This document shows positions 27,143-35,939 of a DNA stretch of 64,000 nucleotides, one piece after another. Numbering within the stretch: the stretch's first letter is position 1; each line of letters begins with the position of its first letter. The translations under genes and the position numbers were made by a program. The notes below the pieces were generated by a model. The model saw nothing but the letters and a program-made list of their open reading frames with translations, was not told the origin of the DNA and made no database searches. Source of the DNA: an uncultured Eremococcus sp. (lineage in GTDB: Bacteria > Bacillota > Bacilli > Lactobacillales > Aerococcaceae). The stretch is taken from positions 43,578-107,577 of the forward strand of contig CALUDO010000003.1 of the NCBI GenBank assembly GCA_943914835.1, in the 5' to 3' direction.

Positions 27143-28531
27143 TACTATGGTAATTTCATTTTCGAAGGAGGACCATTCAAGCTGTCTAGCTTGGTCATCT
27201 TCCTCAACACCCCTAGAGGATACCTTATCAAATAGAATCTTCACCGTTTGAAAAAGTAATTTAAAATCGAAGCCTAATGAATAGTTCTTAATATATAACA
27301 AGTCGAAGTTCAATTTACTATTAAAGTCAGTAGAATATTTCCCATAAACCTGTGCATAACCAGTGATTCCTGCCCGCACATGGTGACGTAAAGAGTAATA
27401 AGGATTGGCCTCTATAAATTGATTCACGAAAAATGGACGTTCTGGTCGCGGTCCTACCAAGGACATATCCCCCTTTAAGACATTCAAGAGCTGGGGCAAC
27501 TCATCAATTCGAGTTGACCGAATAAATTTACCCACCCGAGTCACTCGAGCATCATTACTAGATGCCAGAACAGGACCCGATTCCGCTTCAGCTGAGGCTG
27601 TCATAGAACGGAATTTAAGAATATCAAAGGTTTGATGGTTTTTGGTCACCCTTTCTTGACGATAAAAGACGGGCCCTGGGGAATCTTGTTTAATTGCAAG
27701 GGCAGTCACCAGCATGATTGGTGACGTTAGAATAACCAGGATTGATGACACAAGAATATCAAAGAGACGCTTAATGATAGCTTCTTGGGAAGGAATACCA
27801 AAACTGGACACTTCAATAATCGATTCGTCTTGGAAATTCATAATATTAGGGTTGACCATCATCAAGTTCTCAAAGTTGGTAGAGAGAAATAACTTTTGAT
27901 TATGGTCCATCAGATACTTATAAATTTCTAAACGCTCTTCCTCTTCAATCCGCCCTGTTAAATAAACGATATCGACTTTATCACTTAAAGCTTTGACATT
28001 TTCTAAATAATTCGACAAGACAGCATAAGTTACCCGATGGCGACGATTATTCATAAGGGAGAAGTTACTGACGGCCTCTAAGACCCGGTCCTCGGGACCA
28101 ACGATCATGACCTCCTTATAGCCACGAACTCGTTGGTAGAGCCAATAAGCCAAAGCATTATAGGCGTATAAGAATACCGATCCCACAAAGAAAGCTATCA
28201 AGATAACTGATCTTGGGAAAGTCAACCAAGACCCTGCATAAGTCAAGGCCATCATATAGACACTAACCGATAATTGGCTCAGTATAGTATAATAGGCCAA
28301 ATCTAGCAGGGATTTATTATAGAAGATATAGGTACCAAATAAGATATTAATGACTAGAAAACCCAGCATGATCCAAAGATAGGATTGCCCAAAGGCCCCT
28401 ATATTCCTTGCAGGAACATTTCCAGCGAATTTAATATAAAACGATAAATAAATGCTAGCTAAGAGAACCAGTCCTCCTACCAATAAGGTAGCCATTCTCA
28501 ACAAGTCATTCCAACCTGAACTTCGATTCAA
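27137..28531 (-). CDS. Undecaprenyl-phosphate sugar-1-phosphate transferase (exopolysaccharide priming)
   Basis: Polyprenyl-phosphate hexose-1-phosphate transferase of the WbaP/CpsE type, 464 residues, which starts capsule or exopolysaccharide repeat synthesis on the lipid carrier. Four or five N-terminal membrane segments (to about 135), a CoA-binding-like middle (about 140-255), then the catalytic domain with KRLFDILVSSILVILTSPIM, the KFRSM motif and RPERPFF. The start is probably TTG at 28531 (AAAGGAG 9 nt upstream); the TTG three codons earlier touches the ribosome binding site. No other polysaccharide gene is nearby, so it is an orphan here. Confidence 0.87.
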   Translation of the reverse strand: MNRSSGWNDLLRMATLLVGGLVLLASIYLSFYIKFAGNVPARNIGAFGQSYLWIMLGFLVINILFGTYIFYNKSLLDLAYYTILSQLSVSVYMMALTYAGSWLTFPRSVILIAFFVGSVFLYAYNALAYWLYQRVRGYKEVMIVGPEDRVLEAVSNFSLMNNRRHRVTYAVLSNYLENVKALSDKVDIVYLTGRIEEEERLEIYKYLMDHNQKLFLSTNFENLMMVNPNIMNFQDESIIEVSSFGIPSQEAIIKRLFDILVSSILVILTSPIMLVTALAIKQDSPGPVFYRQERVTKNHQTFDILKFRSMTASAEAESGPVLASSNDARVTRVGKFIRSTRIDELPQLLNVLKGDMSLVGPRPERPFFVNQFIEANPYYSLRHHVRAGITGYAQVYGKYSTDFNSKLNFDLLYIKNYSLGFDFKLLFQTVKILFDKVSSRGVEEDDQARQLEWSSFENEITIVE

Positions 28532-28621
28532 GGTAGTCAACTCCTTTTATTTCACTATATTATATGCAAATAGTCTTACACATTATAATTGTTTTAAATC
28601 AAAAAGGCTACTTTAGCATAA

Positions 28622-28647
28622 GAAAAAGGCTGGGACAAACCCAGCCT
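28622..28647 (-). terminator. Intrinsic terminator after prs
   Basis: 8-bp stem AGGCTGGG / CCCAGCCT followed by a T-run on the minus strand. Confidence 0.9.
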
Positions 28648-28667
28648 CTGAATCTTTTTAATAAAAT

Positions 28668-29654
28668 TTAGTCATGTTGAATAAAAGTCTCATTAAATAG
28701 TGGACTGACTGAACGATTCTCATGAATCCGCATAATAGCCTCACCTAATAACTGAGCTACGGTTACAACTTCAATTTTGTCGATTTGTTTCTCTTCAGGT
28801 AAGCCAATAGTATCCGTCACAATGACTTTCTTAATACATGAATTCTCCAGACGTTCAATGGCTGGCCCTGATAGGACAGGGTGGGTACAGCAGACATATA
28901 CTTCCTTAGCACCCTTATCTAAAATCCCTTGTGCACCTAGGGTAATCGTTCCAGCAGTATCAATCATATCATCGATAATAATGGCAGTTTTATCTTGAAC
29001 ATCCCCAACAATATTCATAATTTCAGCAACATTAGGTTTAGGTCGACGTTTATCTACAATTGCAATCGGTGAATGAAGGAATTCTGCCAGCTTGCGCGCT
29101 CGCGTCACCCCACCATGGTCTGGCGATACCACAACCACATCATCGCCCGCTAAATCATTATCTAGGAAATAATTAGCTAATAAAGAAGCCCCTAGCATAT
29201 GGTCTACCGGAATATCGAAGAATCCTTGAATTTGAGCTGCATGAAGGTCAAGCACAATCATTCGATTCACACCGGCATTTTGTAACATATTCGCTACTAA
29301 TTTGGAGGTAATGGGTTCCCGTGATTGCGCTTTACGGTCCTGTCTAGCATAACCATAATAGGGCATGACTACATTAATAGTCTTTGCAGATGCTCGGCGG
29401 AGGGCATCAATCATGATCATTAATTCCATCAAATTATCATTGACAGGATTAGAGGTAGATTGAACCACATAAATATGATCTCCCCGTATACTTTCTTCGA
29501 TATTTACCTTAATCTCTCCATCAGCAAACTTAGAAATTGATAATTTTCCAAGGTCTACTCCGATTTCTTCCGCAATCTTCTCAGCCAGGGGACGGTTAGA
29601 ACTTAAAGAGAAAATCTTCAACTTTGAATCCTTGTATACATTTGTTTCAGCCAC
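28668..29654 (-). CDS. prs: Ribose-phosphate pyrophosphokinase
   Basis: Makes PRPP from ribose 5-phosphate and ATP for purine, pyrimidine, histidine and NAD synthesis. 328 residues from a GTG start at 29654 (AGGAGG 9 nt upstream); an ATG closer to the site is out of frame and the longer frame runs into glmU. The PRPP-synthase motif [17 protein letters not shown] (about 170-186) and the PRPP loop [11 protein letters not shown] are present. It follows glmU by 13 nt, in the purR-glmU-prs operon; PurR binds PRPP, so regulator and signal maker share a transcript. Confidence 0.96.
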   Translation of the reverse strand: MAETNVYKDSKLKIFSLSSNRPLAEKIAEEIGVDLGKLSISKFADGEIKVNIEESIRGDHIYVVQSTSNPVNDNLMELMIMIDALRRASAKTINVVMPYYGYARQDRKAQSREPITSKLVANMLQNAGVNRMIVLDLHAAQIQGFFDIPVDHMLGASLLANYFLDNDLAGDDVVVVSPDHGGVTRARKLAEFLHSPIAIVDKRRPKPNVAEIMNIVGDVQDKTAIIIDDMIDTAGTITLGAQGILDKGAKEVYVCCTHPVLSGPAIERLENSCIKKVIVTDTIGLPEEKQIDKIEVVTVAQLLGEAIMRIHENRSVSPLFNETFIQHD

Positions 29655-29667
29655 TGTACCATTCCTC

Positions 29668-31038
29668 CTATTTATTAATAAACTTTGGATAATAATTCGG
29701 AATTGTTGTTTGTCTTTGCCGGGCAATTCCTAGCCCTTGGTCCGGAATATCATCAGTGATTGTTGACCCAGCAGCCGTAACAACTTCCTTGCCTAGGGTC
29801 AGAGGTGACATTAACTTGGTGTCACAGCCAATAAAGGAATTATCCCCTACAATTGTTTGGTGCTTATGCTTACCATCATAGTTGACAAATATGGTGCCAC
29901 ATCCAATATTAATGCCTTGCCCTAATTTAGCATCTCCAATATAAGTTAAGTGGCCTGACTTGGTATTGTCACCAATCACAGAGTTCTTGACTTCAACGAA
30001 GTTACCAATATGCACCGATTGACCCAACTGAGAATTCGGCCTCAAATGAGCAAAGGGACCGACATCGCTGCCTTTGCCTATTTGAGAATTCTCAATGACC
30101 GATTGCCGTACAAGGACCTGGTCAGCTAGAACTGAATCCACAATCTCAGAGTGAGCCCCAATGAAGCAGTCCTGCCCTATCACAGTCTTACCCTTTAAAG
30201 ATACACCAGCTTCAAGCAGAGTATCACTAGCAATTTGAACATCAGCTTCAATATAGGTAGAAAGCGGGTCAACTAAAGTGACCCCATTCATTAGATGATG
30301 GCGATTAATCCGGTTGCGCATAAGGCGTCCCGCTTCAGCCAAGGCTACCCGGTCATTAACCCCTATAGCTTCCTCAGGATGCTCCATGACATGGGCTAAA
30401 ATTTTCTCGCCTCGCTCTTTAAGCAAACCAATAACATCCGGCAAGTAATATTCACCCTGGGCATTATCATTTTTTACCTGACCCAAGAGTTCAAATAAGA
30501 GCTGATTATCAAAAATGTAGGTTCCCGTATTGATTTCCTTCACTTGTTTTTCTTCTGAATTAGCGTCTTTGTCTTCGACAATATGAGAAACATGACCATC
30601 TGCCTGACGGATGACACGTCCATATCCTTTGGGATTATCGACTTGGGCGGTTAGGATGGTTGCTTTGGCATCTTCCGCTTCGTGATAGTCAAAAAGAGCC
30701 TCAAGCGTTTCTGCAGTCAGGAGAGGAGTATCACCACAAATGACTAAACAAGACCCCACCTGTTTGTCCATGAGATTCTTGGCTTGCAAAACAGCATGGC
30801 CAGTGCCTAATTGTTCTGCCTGAATAGCGTAGTCGCTTCGGTCTCCCAGGAGTCCCTGAACAGCTTCCGCTCCATGGCCGACAATAGTCACGATCTGATC
30901 CACCTGACTTCCCTCAACGGCCCGCATGACATGTTCAATCATGGAAAGACCAAGGATAGGGTGCAAGACCTTATAGAGCTTAGACTTCATTCGGGTTCCC
31001 TTACCAGCTGCTAGAATAACAGCCATTCGTTTCCTCAT
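29668..31038 (-). CDS. glmU: Bifunctional GlmU (UDP-GlcNAc pyrophosphorylase / glucosamine-1-P acetyltransferase)
   Basis: Last two steps to UDP-N-acetylglucosamine for peptidoglycan and teichoic acid. 456 residues, full length. The N-terminal uridylyltransferase carries [18 protein letters not shown] (residues 9-26); the C-terminal left-handed beta helix (about 255-456) shows hexapeptide repeats and the acetyltransferase region with [11 protein letters not shown]. With nagB and glmM elsewhere in the window, most of the amino-sugar pathway except glmS is seen. Operon with purR (upstream) and prs. Confidence 0.97.
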   Translation of the reverse strand: MRKRMAVILAAGKGTRMKSKLYKVLHPILGLSMIEHVMRAVEGSQVDQIVTIVGHGAEAVQGLLGDRSDYAIQAEQLGTGHAVLQAKNLMDKQVGSCLVICGDTPLLTAETLEALFDYHEAEDAKATILTAQVDNPKGYGRVIRQADGHVSHIVEDKDANSEEKQVKEINTGTYIFDNQLLFELLGQVKNDNAQGEYYLPDVIGLLKERGEKILAHVMEHPEEAIGVNDRVALAEAGRLMRNRINRHHLMNGVTLVDPLSTYIEADVQIASDTLLEAGVSLKGKTVIGQDCFIGAHSEIVDSVLADQVLVRQSVIENSQIGKGSDVGPFAHLRPNSQLGQSVHIGNFVEVKNSVIGDNTKSGHLTYIGDAKLGQGINIGCGTIFVNYDGKHKHQTIVGDNSFIGCDTKLMSPLTLGKEVVTAAGSTITDDIPDQGLGIARQRQTTIPNYYPKFINK

Positions 31039-31050
31039 ATAGACACTCCT

Positions 31051-31938
31051 TTATTCTTCTTCGTCCCTATTATACAGCTTCCCCTCGGACTTTTCTAGGA
31101 CATTTCCATGACAATTAAAGAGCTTACCAGGTTGAGCCACAATGCGATAAGCCCCTTTGCTATCATCAAAAGCCATCTCCACTTCCATCAAAGACTTAAA
31201 ATCATAAGGAAAGACTTGTTGAGGACTCGTATTAGAGACCAAGACACACACACCCACAGGTTGACAATCGAATTCTTCAACCAGGGAAACCAAGCCCTCT
31301 GCTGTTCCACCATTTCGTAAGAAATCATCAATAATTAAAACCCGACTTCCCGGAGACAAACTATCTCTTGATAACTCCATCCGCATCAAAGTATGGTAAG
31401 AACCGGATACGTAATTTACTGAAATTGTAGAGCCAATGGTATCGGCCCCACCCCGTCGTACCACTAAACAAGGAAGACCTAAACAATCAGCCACTAAAGT
31501 AGCCAAACCAATCCCCTTGGTTTCAATGGTTAAAATAGCATCCAAATCTTTCTCTTGGTATGTTTCAGCGATTAATTGCGCCGACTGCTTCAAAAGATCT
31601 GGATCACTCATAATATCATTAAAGAGGATATAGTTTCCGGGAAGGATCCGTCTCCCAGTTTCTAAGCGGTCAACCATCTGGTCAATATACGCTGCTTTCT
31701 GGGCTTGGTTTGTATGCGGCAAATAAATTAATCCACCCCCGGCCCCTGTCATGGTCTGAATCTTGCCCAACTTGTATTGAGCAAATAGGTTTTTAAGAAT
31801 TTCAATATCCTCACTCAAAGAAGATTTGGCTGCTTGTAAGTCTTCTTGAAAGGCCTGAAATTTCACCAACTGGTGGGGACGTTGCATCAAATAATGGGTC
31901 ATATAGACCAATCGTTCATTCCGTTTCGCTTTGGCCAT
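31051..31938 (-). CDS. purR: Purine operon regulator PurR
   Basis: PRPP-responsive regulator of purine genes, 295 residues: an N-terminal winged helix (about 1-75) and a phosphoribosyltransferase-like C-terminal domain with the PRPP loop VLIIDDFLRNGGTAEG (about 202-217). In Lactococcus it activates through PurBox sequences; in Bacillus it represses. A PurBox-like element lies about 75 bp upstream. GGAGG precedes the ATG. First gene of purR-glmU-prs. Confidence 0.95.
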   Translation of the reverse strand: MAKAKRNERLVYMTHYLMQRPHQLVKFQAFQEDLQAAKSSLSEDIEILKNLFAQYKLGKIQTMTGAGGGLIYLPHTNQAQKAAYIDQMVDRLETGRRILPGNYILFNDIMSDPDLLKQSAQLIAETYQEKDLDAILTIETKGIGLATLVADCLGLPCLVVRRGGADTIGSTISVNYVSGSYHTLMRMELSRDSLSPGSRVLIIDDFLRNGGTAEGLVSLVEEFDCQPVGVCVLVSNTSPQQVFPYDFKSLMEVEMAFDDSKGAYRIVAQPGKLFNCHGNVLEKSEGKLYNRDEEE

Positions 31939-31958
31939 TCAATCACCTCCGTAGTCAC

Positions 31959-32020
31959 ATTATAACCTATCCCTAAGGATAGACAAACAAGATCATTAAT
32001 AAAATAAAATTTGTTCGTAT
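31959..32020 (-). promoter_or_regulatory. purR promoter with a PurBox-like element
   Basis: A -10 TATAAT (31964-31959) and a -35-like TTTGTC (31987-31982) 17 bp apart, with a perfect 6-bp inverted repeat (CTATCC/GGATAG) in the spacer. Upstream at 32020-32011, ATACGAACAA resembles the lactococcal PurBox core CCGAACWWT with one mismatch, centred about 64 bp before the expected start site. Autoregulation is only inferred. Confidence 0.45.
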
Positions 32021-32038
32021 CACTCACCTTGTTTTTCA

Positions 32039-32066
32039 AAAAAGCCCCCCCTATTCGGGAGGACTC
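32039..32066 (-). terminator. Probable terminator after adcB
   Basis: Short CCTCCC/GGGGGG hairpin with loop GAATA and T-run on the minus strand, 66 bp past adcB. Confidence 0.6.
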
Positions 32067-32131
32067 AAACAATCAGAAGTGATTTCACATCTTTCTATCA
32101 AAAACAAGATCTATTTAGTTTAAATATACCT

Positions 32132-32956
32132 TTACTTGGAATCCTTATGTCCATGAAGATACATTTTGTGTCCTAAAGAAATAACCACAAAGATCACCAT
32201 ATAGGACAAGGTAATCGAAGCACCCGGTGGCGTATCGATTTGATAGGACAAGCTGATCCCCGTCAAAATTCCGATAAGACTGATAACAAAAGCCGTCAAG
32301 ATAGTTTGGGTAAAGCTAGACGAAATTTTAATGGCTGTGGCTGATGGAATAACAATCAAGGCCGACACCAAAAGGGCTCCAACAATGGGCATCATAATCG
32401 AAATGGCTACCCCGGTAATGACAGAGAAAACAATGGACATGACCTTCACAGGTAAGCCAGCTGTATAAGCCGTAGCTTCATCAAAACTCATCACATATAA
32501 AGGTTTGCGGAAGATAAGATATAAGACAATAATTATCACAGCTAAGCCATATAACAAGGCCACTTCTTGATCACTAATCAGGAGAATCGATCCAAATAAG
32601 AACTGTTCAATCTGAAAACCTTGAGAATTATCTGAAACACTTAACAGGACTAAGGCCACAGACATGCCGACAGCCATCATCATTGCCACAGAAATCTCTG
32701 AAAAATCTGCATAAACATTCCTCAAGTACTCAATGATTAAAGAGGCCACTACAACCACTAGAAGGGTTGTATAGGCAGGTTGCCACTGCAAAAGCAGGCC
32801 CAGGGCTACACCGGCCAAAGATATATGAGACAGGGTATCCGACAAGAGGGATTGCCGCCGTAAAATTAGCAAGAGACCCAAAATCGGCGTAATCAAAGAA
32901 ATAGCTAAACCGGCTGCGAAGGCTCTTTGAATGAAGTCATACTGAAGCATCTCCAT
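32132..32956 (-). CDS. adcB: Zinc ABC transporter permease AdcB
   Basis: ABC-3 family metal permease, 274 residues with about eight to nine hydrophobic segments. The conserved start LILRRQSLLSDTLSHISLAGVALG (about 31-54, here cut) and the EATAYTAGLP motif (about 159-168) are typical. The start at 32956 has AGGAGGGG 6-7 nt upstream. Its first codons overlap the 3' end of adcC by 52 nt in another frame, which ties their translation together. The matching binding protein (AdcA) is not adjacent, so zinc is inferred from AdcC similarity; manganese cannot be excluded. Confidence 0.88.
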   Translation of the reverse strand: MEMLQYDFIQRAFAAGLAISLITPILGLLLILRRQSLLSDTLSHISLAGVALGLLLQWQPAYTTLLVVVVASLIIEYLRNVYADFSEISVAMMMAVGMSVALVLLSVSDNSQGFQIEQFLFGSILLISDQEVALLYGLAVIIIVLYLIFRKPLYVMSFDEATAYTAGLPVKVMSIVFSVITGVAISIMMPIVGALLVSALIVIPSATAIKISSSFTQTILTAFVISLIGILTGISLSYQIDTPPGASITLSYMVIFVVISLGHKMYLHGHKDSK

Positions 32957-33609
32957 GGTGTCCCCTCCTCTCGGTGCAAGTGAATTTCACGATCATAATA
33001 GCCTTCCATTTCCTGGTCCGCATGGGTTACCATCAGAATTGCCTTACCATGCGCCTTGCAGGCATGTTGGAGCAACTCATAGAAGGACCGGCGGGACTGA
33101 CGATCCATCCCATTGGTCGGTTCGTCTAAGACAAAGAAATCCGGATCAGTGGCGAAGACCCGAGCTAGGGAAATCCGTTGCTTTTGCCCTCCGGACAAAT
33201 CACCTATTAAGCGATGTCGTAGATGTCCCATGTCAACGGAGGCCAGGGCCCGCTCCACATGCTGACGGTCGTGATCATCCAGTGATTTAAACCATCGTCC
33301 TTTAGGATAGCGACCCGAAGCGACAAACTCCTCTACTCTTGTAGGAAAACCTGCATTAAAGGCCGTAATGTTCTGAGGCACATAGCCAATCGTTAATTTA
33401 TCCCCTTGCTGATTTCGTTTGGCCAAGTGAACTTGGCCCGTCGCTGGCTTTAAGAGCCCTAAAATATTCTTAATCAAGGTCGATTTGGCTGCCCCATTCT
33501 CTCCAGTTAAGATGACAAACTCACCCATAGACAAGTCAAAATTAATATCATCCAAAACTTTCTCATTATCATAGTAGAATGACAGGTCACGTACCTTTAA
33601 AACCTCCAT
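32905..33609 (-). CDS. adcC: Zinc ABC transporter ATP-binding protein AdcC
   Basis: ATPase of the zinc importer, 234 residues. Its Walker A is GENGAAKST, with Ala where most ABC proteins have Gly; I recall the same in streptococcal AdcC, so it marks the family and does not suggest decay. Signature LSGGQKQR, Walker B FFVLDEPTNGMD and the H-loop MVTHADQE are intact. The start at 33609 gives family length; the open frame extends 17 codons upstream into the operator region. First gene of the adcC-adcB pair; its promoter carries a palindrome over the start site. Confidence 0.9.
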   Translation of the reverse strand: MEVLKVRDLSFYYDNEKVLDDINFDLSMGEFVILTGENGAAKSTLIKNILGLLKPATGQVHLAKRNQQGDKLTIGYVPQNITAFNAGFPTRVEEFVASGRYPKGRWFKSLDDHDRQHVERALASVDMGHLRHRLIGDLSGGQKQRISLARVFATDPDFFVLDEPTNGMDRQSRRSFYELLQHACKAHGKAILMVTHADQEMEGYYDREIHLHREEGTPWRCFSMTSFKEPSQPV

Positions 33610-33667
33610 ATCAGCCTCAACTCCTTCCTGATCTGACCCGAATATCAATCCACACACCAAAATACAA

Positions 33668-33720
33668 AGTAATTGTTACTATTCATTCCCCCATCATACT
33701 AGCTGACCCAGGATTGTCAA
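33668..33720 (-). promoter_or_regulatory. adcC promoter with palindromic operator
   Basis: -35 TTGACA (33720-33715), 16-bp spacer, -10 TATGAT (33698-33693). The inverted repeat AGTAA-TTG-TTACT (33668-33680) lies just downstream, over or near the transcription start. It resembles Zur- or AdcR-type sites (GTAAT..TTAC). The position fits simple repression by zinc-bound regulator, which is not in the window. Confidence 0.65.
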
Positions 33721-33740
33721 GCAAGATTAGCCTTATTCTA

Positions 33741-33780
33741 AAAAAAGAATCCAGCCGGAAGGATCCGGCTGGATTCTTTT
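33741..33780. terminator. Terminator after the GTPase gene
   Basis: Strong 15-bp stem AAGAATCCAGCCGGA / TCCGGCTGGATTCTT with flanking A- and T-runs. Confidence 0.94.
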
Positions 33781-33809
33781 GTATTCATCATTATTATCTT
33801 GAAATAATA

Positions 33810-35024
33810 TTATTTCAAGAGTTCTTCGAGCCAATCACTAATGAAACCATCCTTCATATTATCTGGTAGAATCTCTGACATAGCTGCAAATTGATCTTTC
33901 ATACCTGCATTCATCAGACGTTGCATCTCTTTCAAAGGCATATCTCGTCCAGACATTTCAGCCAGGGCCACCTGGTGAAGAACTTCAATATAGGCATATG
34001 CCAAACCCACCGTTAGGAGGGAAGCTGTCGCTCCTGAAATAGCTCCTCCTGTCACTGTCCCCAAGCCTGGAATTAACTTAGTAGCAGATGAGACCAGATA
34101 CTTCCCTAGTAAAGTTGCAGATCCAGTCCCACCAATCCCAGCCAGGATGGAAATGATTTGCGACTTATCTAAAGATAAACCGAAAATCGAAGTAATATGT
34201 GCTAACATACCTACCTGCATGGGAACCAGAATAGCCGAGTCAGCGACTGGAATAGGAACAAAACCTACCCCAAAGGCTGTTGAAATATACCGCTTCGCCC
34301 AACGTCTAGCCCTCTGAACCTTAAGGTCTAGGTCTATTTGTTGGGCATTGATAAAAGCCCCTTGGGCCTCCTCTGGTAACACCTGCAAACTCGCATCAAT
34401 CAAATCTTGCATGCCAAAAGAGGGAATGTAATGTTGGTCCTGAATCAAGTAAGCCTTGGCAAGAATAGGTACAATCGCCTTAACAGGTAAATCTAAGTTC
34501 CGTAAGTAGTTTTCAAAGTCTCGATTCTCTTCCCCTAAAGTCTGAGTCATAATTAAAACGACAGGCAGACTTTTGGATAGAGCCTGGATGAGGTCAATCT
34601 CATAATCCTCGATGCGGTTGGTCTGGCTATTAATACAATAATAGACCAAATCAATAGCCTCTCTGGGCCCCTTTGCCTTTTGCTCTTTAATCAATTGGGC
34701 CAAACTGGTCAAGAATTTCTGTTGCGACTCTGAGGTCAGCTCTAATCCTTGGCTATCATATAAAACAACGGGGACATTGTCCTTGGTAATCCGTTGAATA
34801 TCTTGGGTCACTGGCTTCCCGACTCCTGTATCAGCCAACTTTTCCCGAAATAAGGCATTAATTAAAGTTGACTTACCAGATCCAGTTTTCCCTACAACCA
34901 CAATGTTTAAGGGTTTCATCGAGGCCGTTTCTTTACGACTCTTGTCTGACAAATCCTTAGCCAAGTTAGGATTAAACCGGTTCTTTAAATTCTTTTTGCC
35001 AACGATTTTGCTTAACAAACCCAT
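33810..35024 (-). CDS. P-loop GTPase with DUF697 (YcjF-like) domain
   Basis: 404 residues. The GTPase domain has G1 GKTGSGKST (about 45-53), G3 DSQG (in place of DTxG) at about 94-97, and a hydrophobic G4 region IMTQTLGEE (about 157-165), which lacks a clear NKxD. The C-terminal half (about 240-400) is DUF697-like, with glycine-rich hydrophobic segments that may sit in the membrane. Proteins of this kind are linked to envelope stress, but I cannot give a precise role. It follows the YugP-type peptidase by 22 nt in one operon. Confidence 0.82.
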   Translation of the reverse strand: MGLLSKIVGKKNLKNRFNPNLAKDLSDKSRKETASMKPLNIVVVGKTGSGKSTLINALFREKLADTGVGKPVTQDIQRITKDNVPVVLYDSQGLELTSESQQKFLTSLAQLIKEQKAKGPREAIDLVYYCINSQTNRIEDYEIDLIQALSKSLPVVLIMTQTLGEENRDFENYLRNLDLPVKAIVPILAKAYLIQDQHYIPSFGMQDLIDASLQVLPEEAQGAFINAQQIDLDLKVQRARRWAKRYISTAFGVGFVPIPVADSAILVPMQVGMLAHITSIFGLSLDKSQIISILAGIGGTGSATLLGKYLVSSATKLIPGLGTVTGGAISGATASLLTVGLAYAYIEVLHQVALAEMSGRDMPLKEMQRLMNAGMKDQFAAMSEILPDNMKDGFISDWLEELLK

Positions 35025-35046
35025 GTCAATCTCTCCTTAAACTAGT

Positions 35047-35730
35047 CTAATCGTTCCGTCTTGAAATCATAATCAACCGCAATAATTGTAAGGCTGTCGA
35101 AATGGAGGCAGCCACATAAGTAAAGGCGGCCGCCCTTAAGACAGATTCAGCAGCTGGCAATTCTTCTGCTTGGAATACTTGTTCATGTTCCAGAATCTCC
35201 AAAGCCCTTTTACTCGCATCAAACTCTACCGGAAGGGTCACCAATTGGAAAAGCAAAACGAAGGCAAAGGCCACAATCCCAGCTGTCACCAAGCCGGTAA
35301 TTTGAAATAACATCCCAATCAAAATCAAAGGAATGGCAAGCGAAGAACCAATATTAACGACTGGTACCAGACTCGCCCTTAGCCGTAACATAAGGTAACC
35401 CTCCGCATCTTGAACCGCATGGCCGCATTCATGAGCAGCGACAGCAACTGCGGCCACAGACCTTGACCCGTAAGTTGCTTGAGATAAACGCAAGACCTTA
35501 TTCCGGGGGTCGTAGTGGTCAGTTAAATTCCCCTGAACCGCTTCAACCCTAACATCTTGAATATGCGTTCGGTTAAGGATAATTTCAGCCGCTTCCTTGC
35601 CGGTAATCCCATTTTCAGTGTCTAATTCATCATACTTAGCAAAGGTTGATCGAACATGGTTGGAGGCCCACATGGCCAGCAAACCACCTATAATCACCAA
35701 AATATAAGTGCTATCAAACATATAATACAT
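35047..35730 (-). CDS. Zinc membrane metallopeptidase, YugP family
   Basis: 227 residues of the DUF2296/peptidase family. The zinc motif AVAAHECGHAVQ (about 95-106, HExxH as HECGH) is flanked by hydrophobic segments: N-terminal (about 5-22) and two or three in the C-terminal half. Predicted to cleave membrane or membrane-near substrates; substrates not known. GGAGG lies 9 nt upstream of the ATG at 35730; a second ATG three codons in is possible. Same operon as the downstream GTPase. Confidence 0.88.
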   Translation of the reverse strand: MYYMFDSTYILVIIGGLLAMWASNHVRSTFAKYDELDTENGITGKEAAEIILNRTHIQDVRVEAVQGNLTDHYDPRNKVLRLSQATYGSRSVAAVAVAAHECGHAVQDAEGYLMLRLRASLVPVVNIGSSLAIPLILIGMLFQITGLVTAGIVAFAFVLLFQLVTLPVEFDASKRALEILEHEQVFQAEELPAAESVLRAAAFTYVAASISTALQLLRLIMISRRND

Positions 35731-35890
35731 TCATTTATTCCTCCATTTTTAGACTTGTCATCATTATACCAAGATTAGGCTAAGACTTCATGGTTCAGTC
35801 TCCTTATATTATTAACATATTGAAGGATTAAGACCAGTATACCTCTATCTTCTATATCAAGACATCCTCCCCAGGACCTATTTTAAACAC

Positions 35891-35921
35891 AAAAAGAAGG
35901 CTCCTCGAGGAGCCCTCTTTT
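35891..35921 (-). terminator. Intrinsic terminator after uraA
   Basis: Perfect 16-nt palindrome GGCTCC-TCGA-GGAGCC extended by AAGA/TCTT-type pairs, T-run on the minus strand. Confidence 0.9.
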
Positions 35922-35939
35922 ACCTAACACTATTAATAT

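Noticed and set aside
32905..33609. adcC Walker A GENGAAKST as a decayed P-loop
   Set aside because: As I recall, streptococcal AdcC has the same Ala, so it is a family feature.
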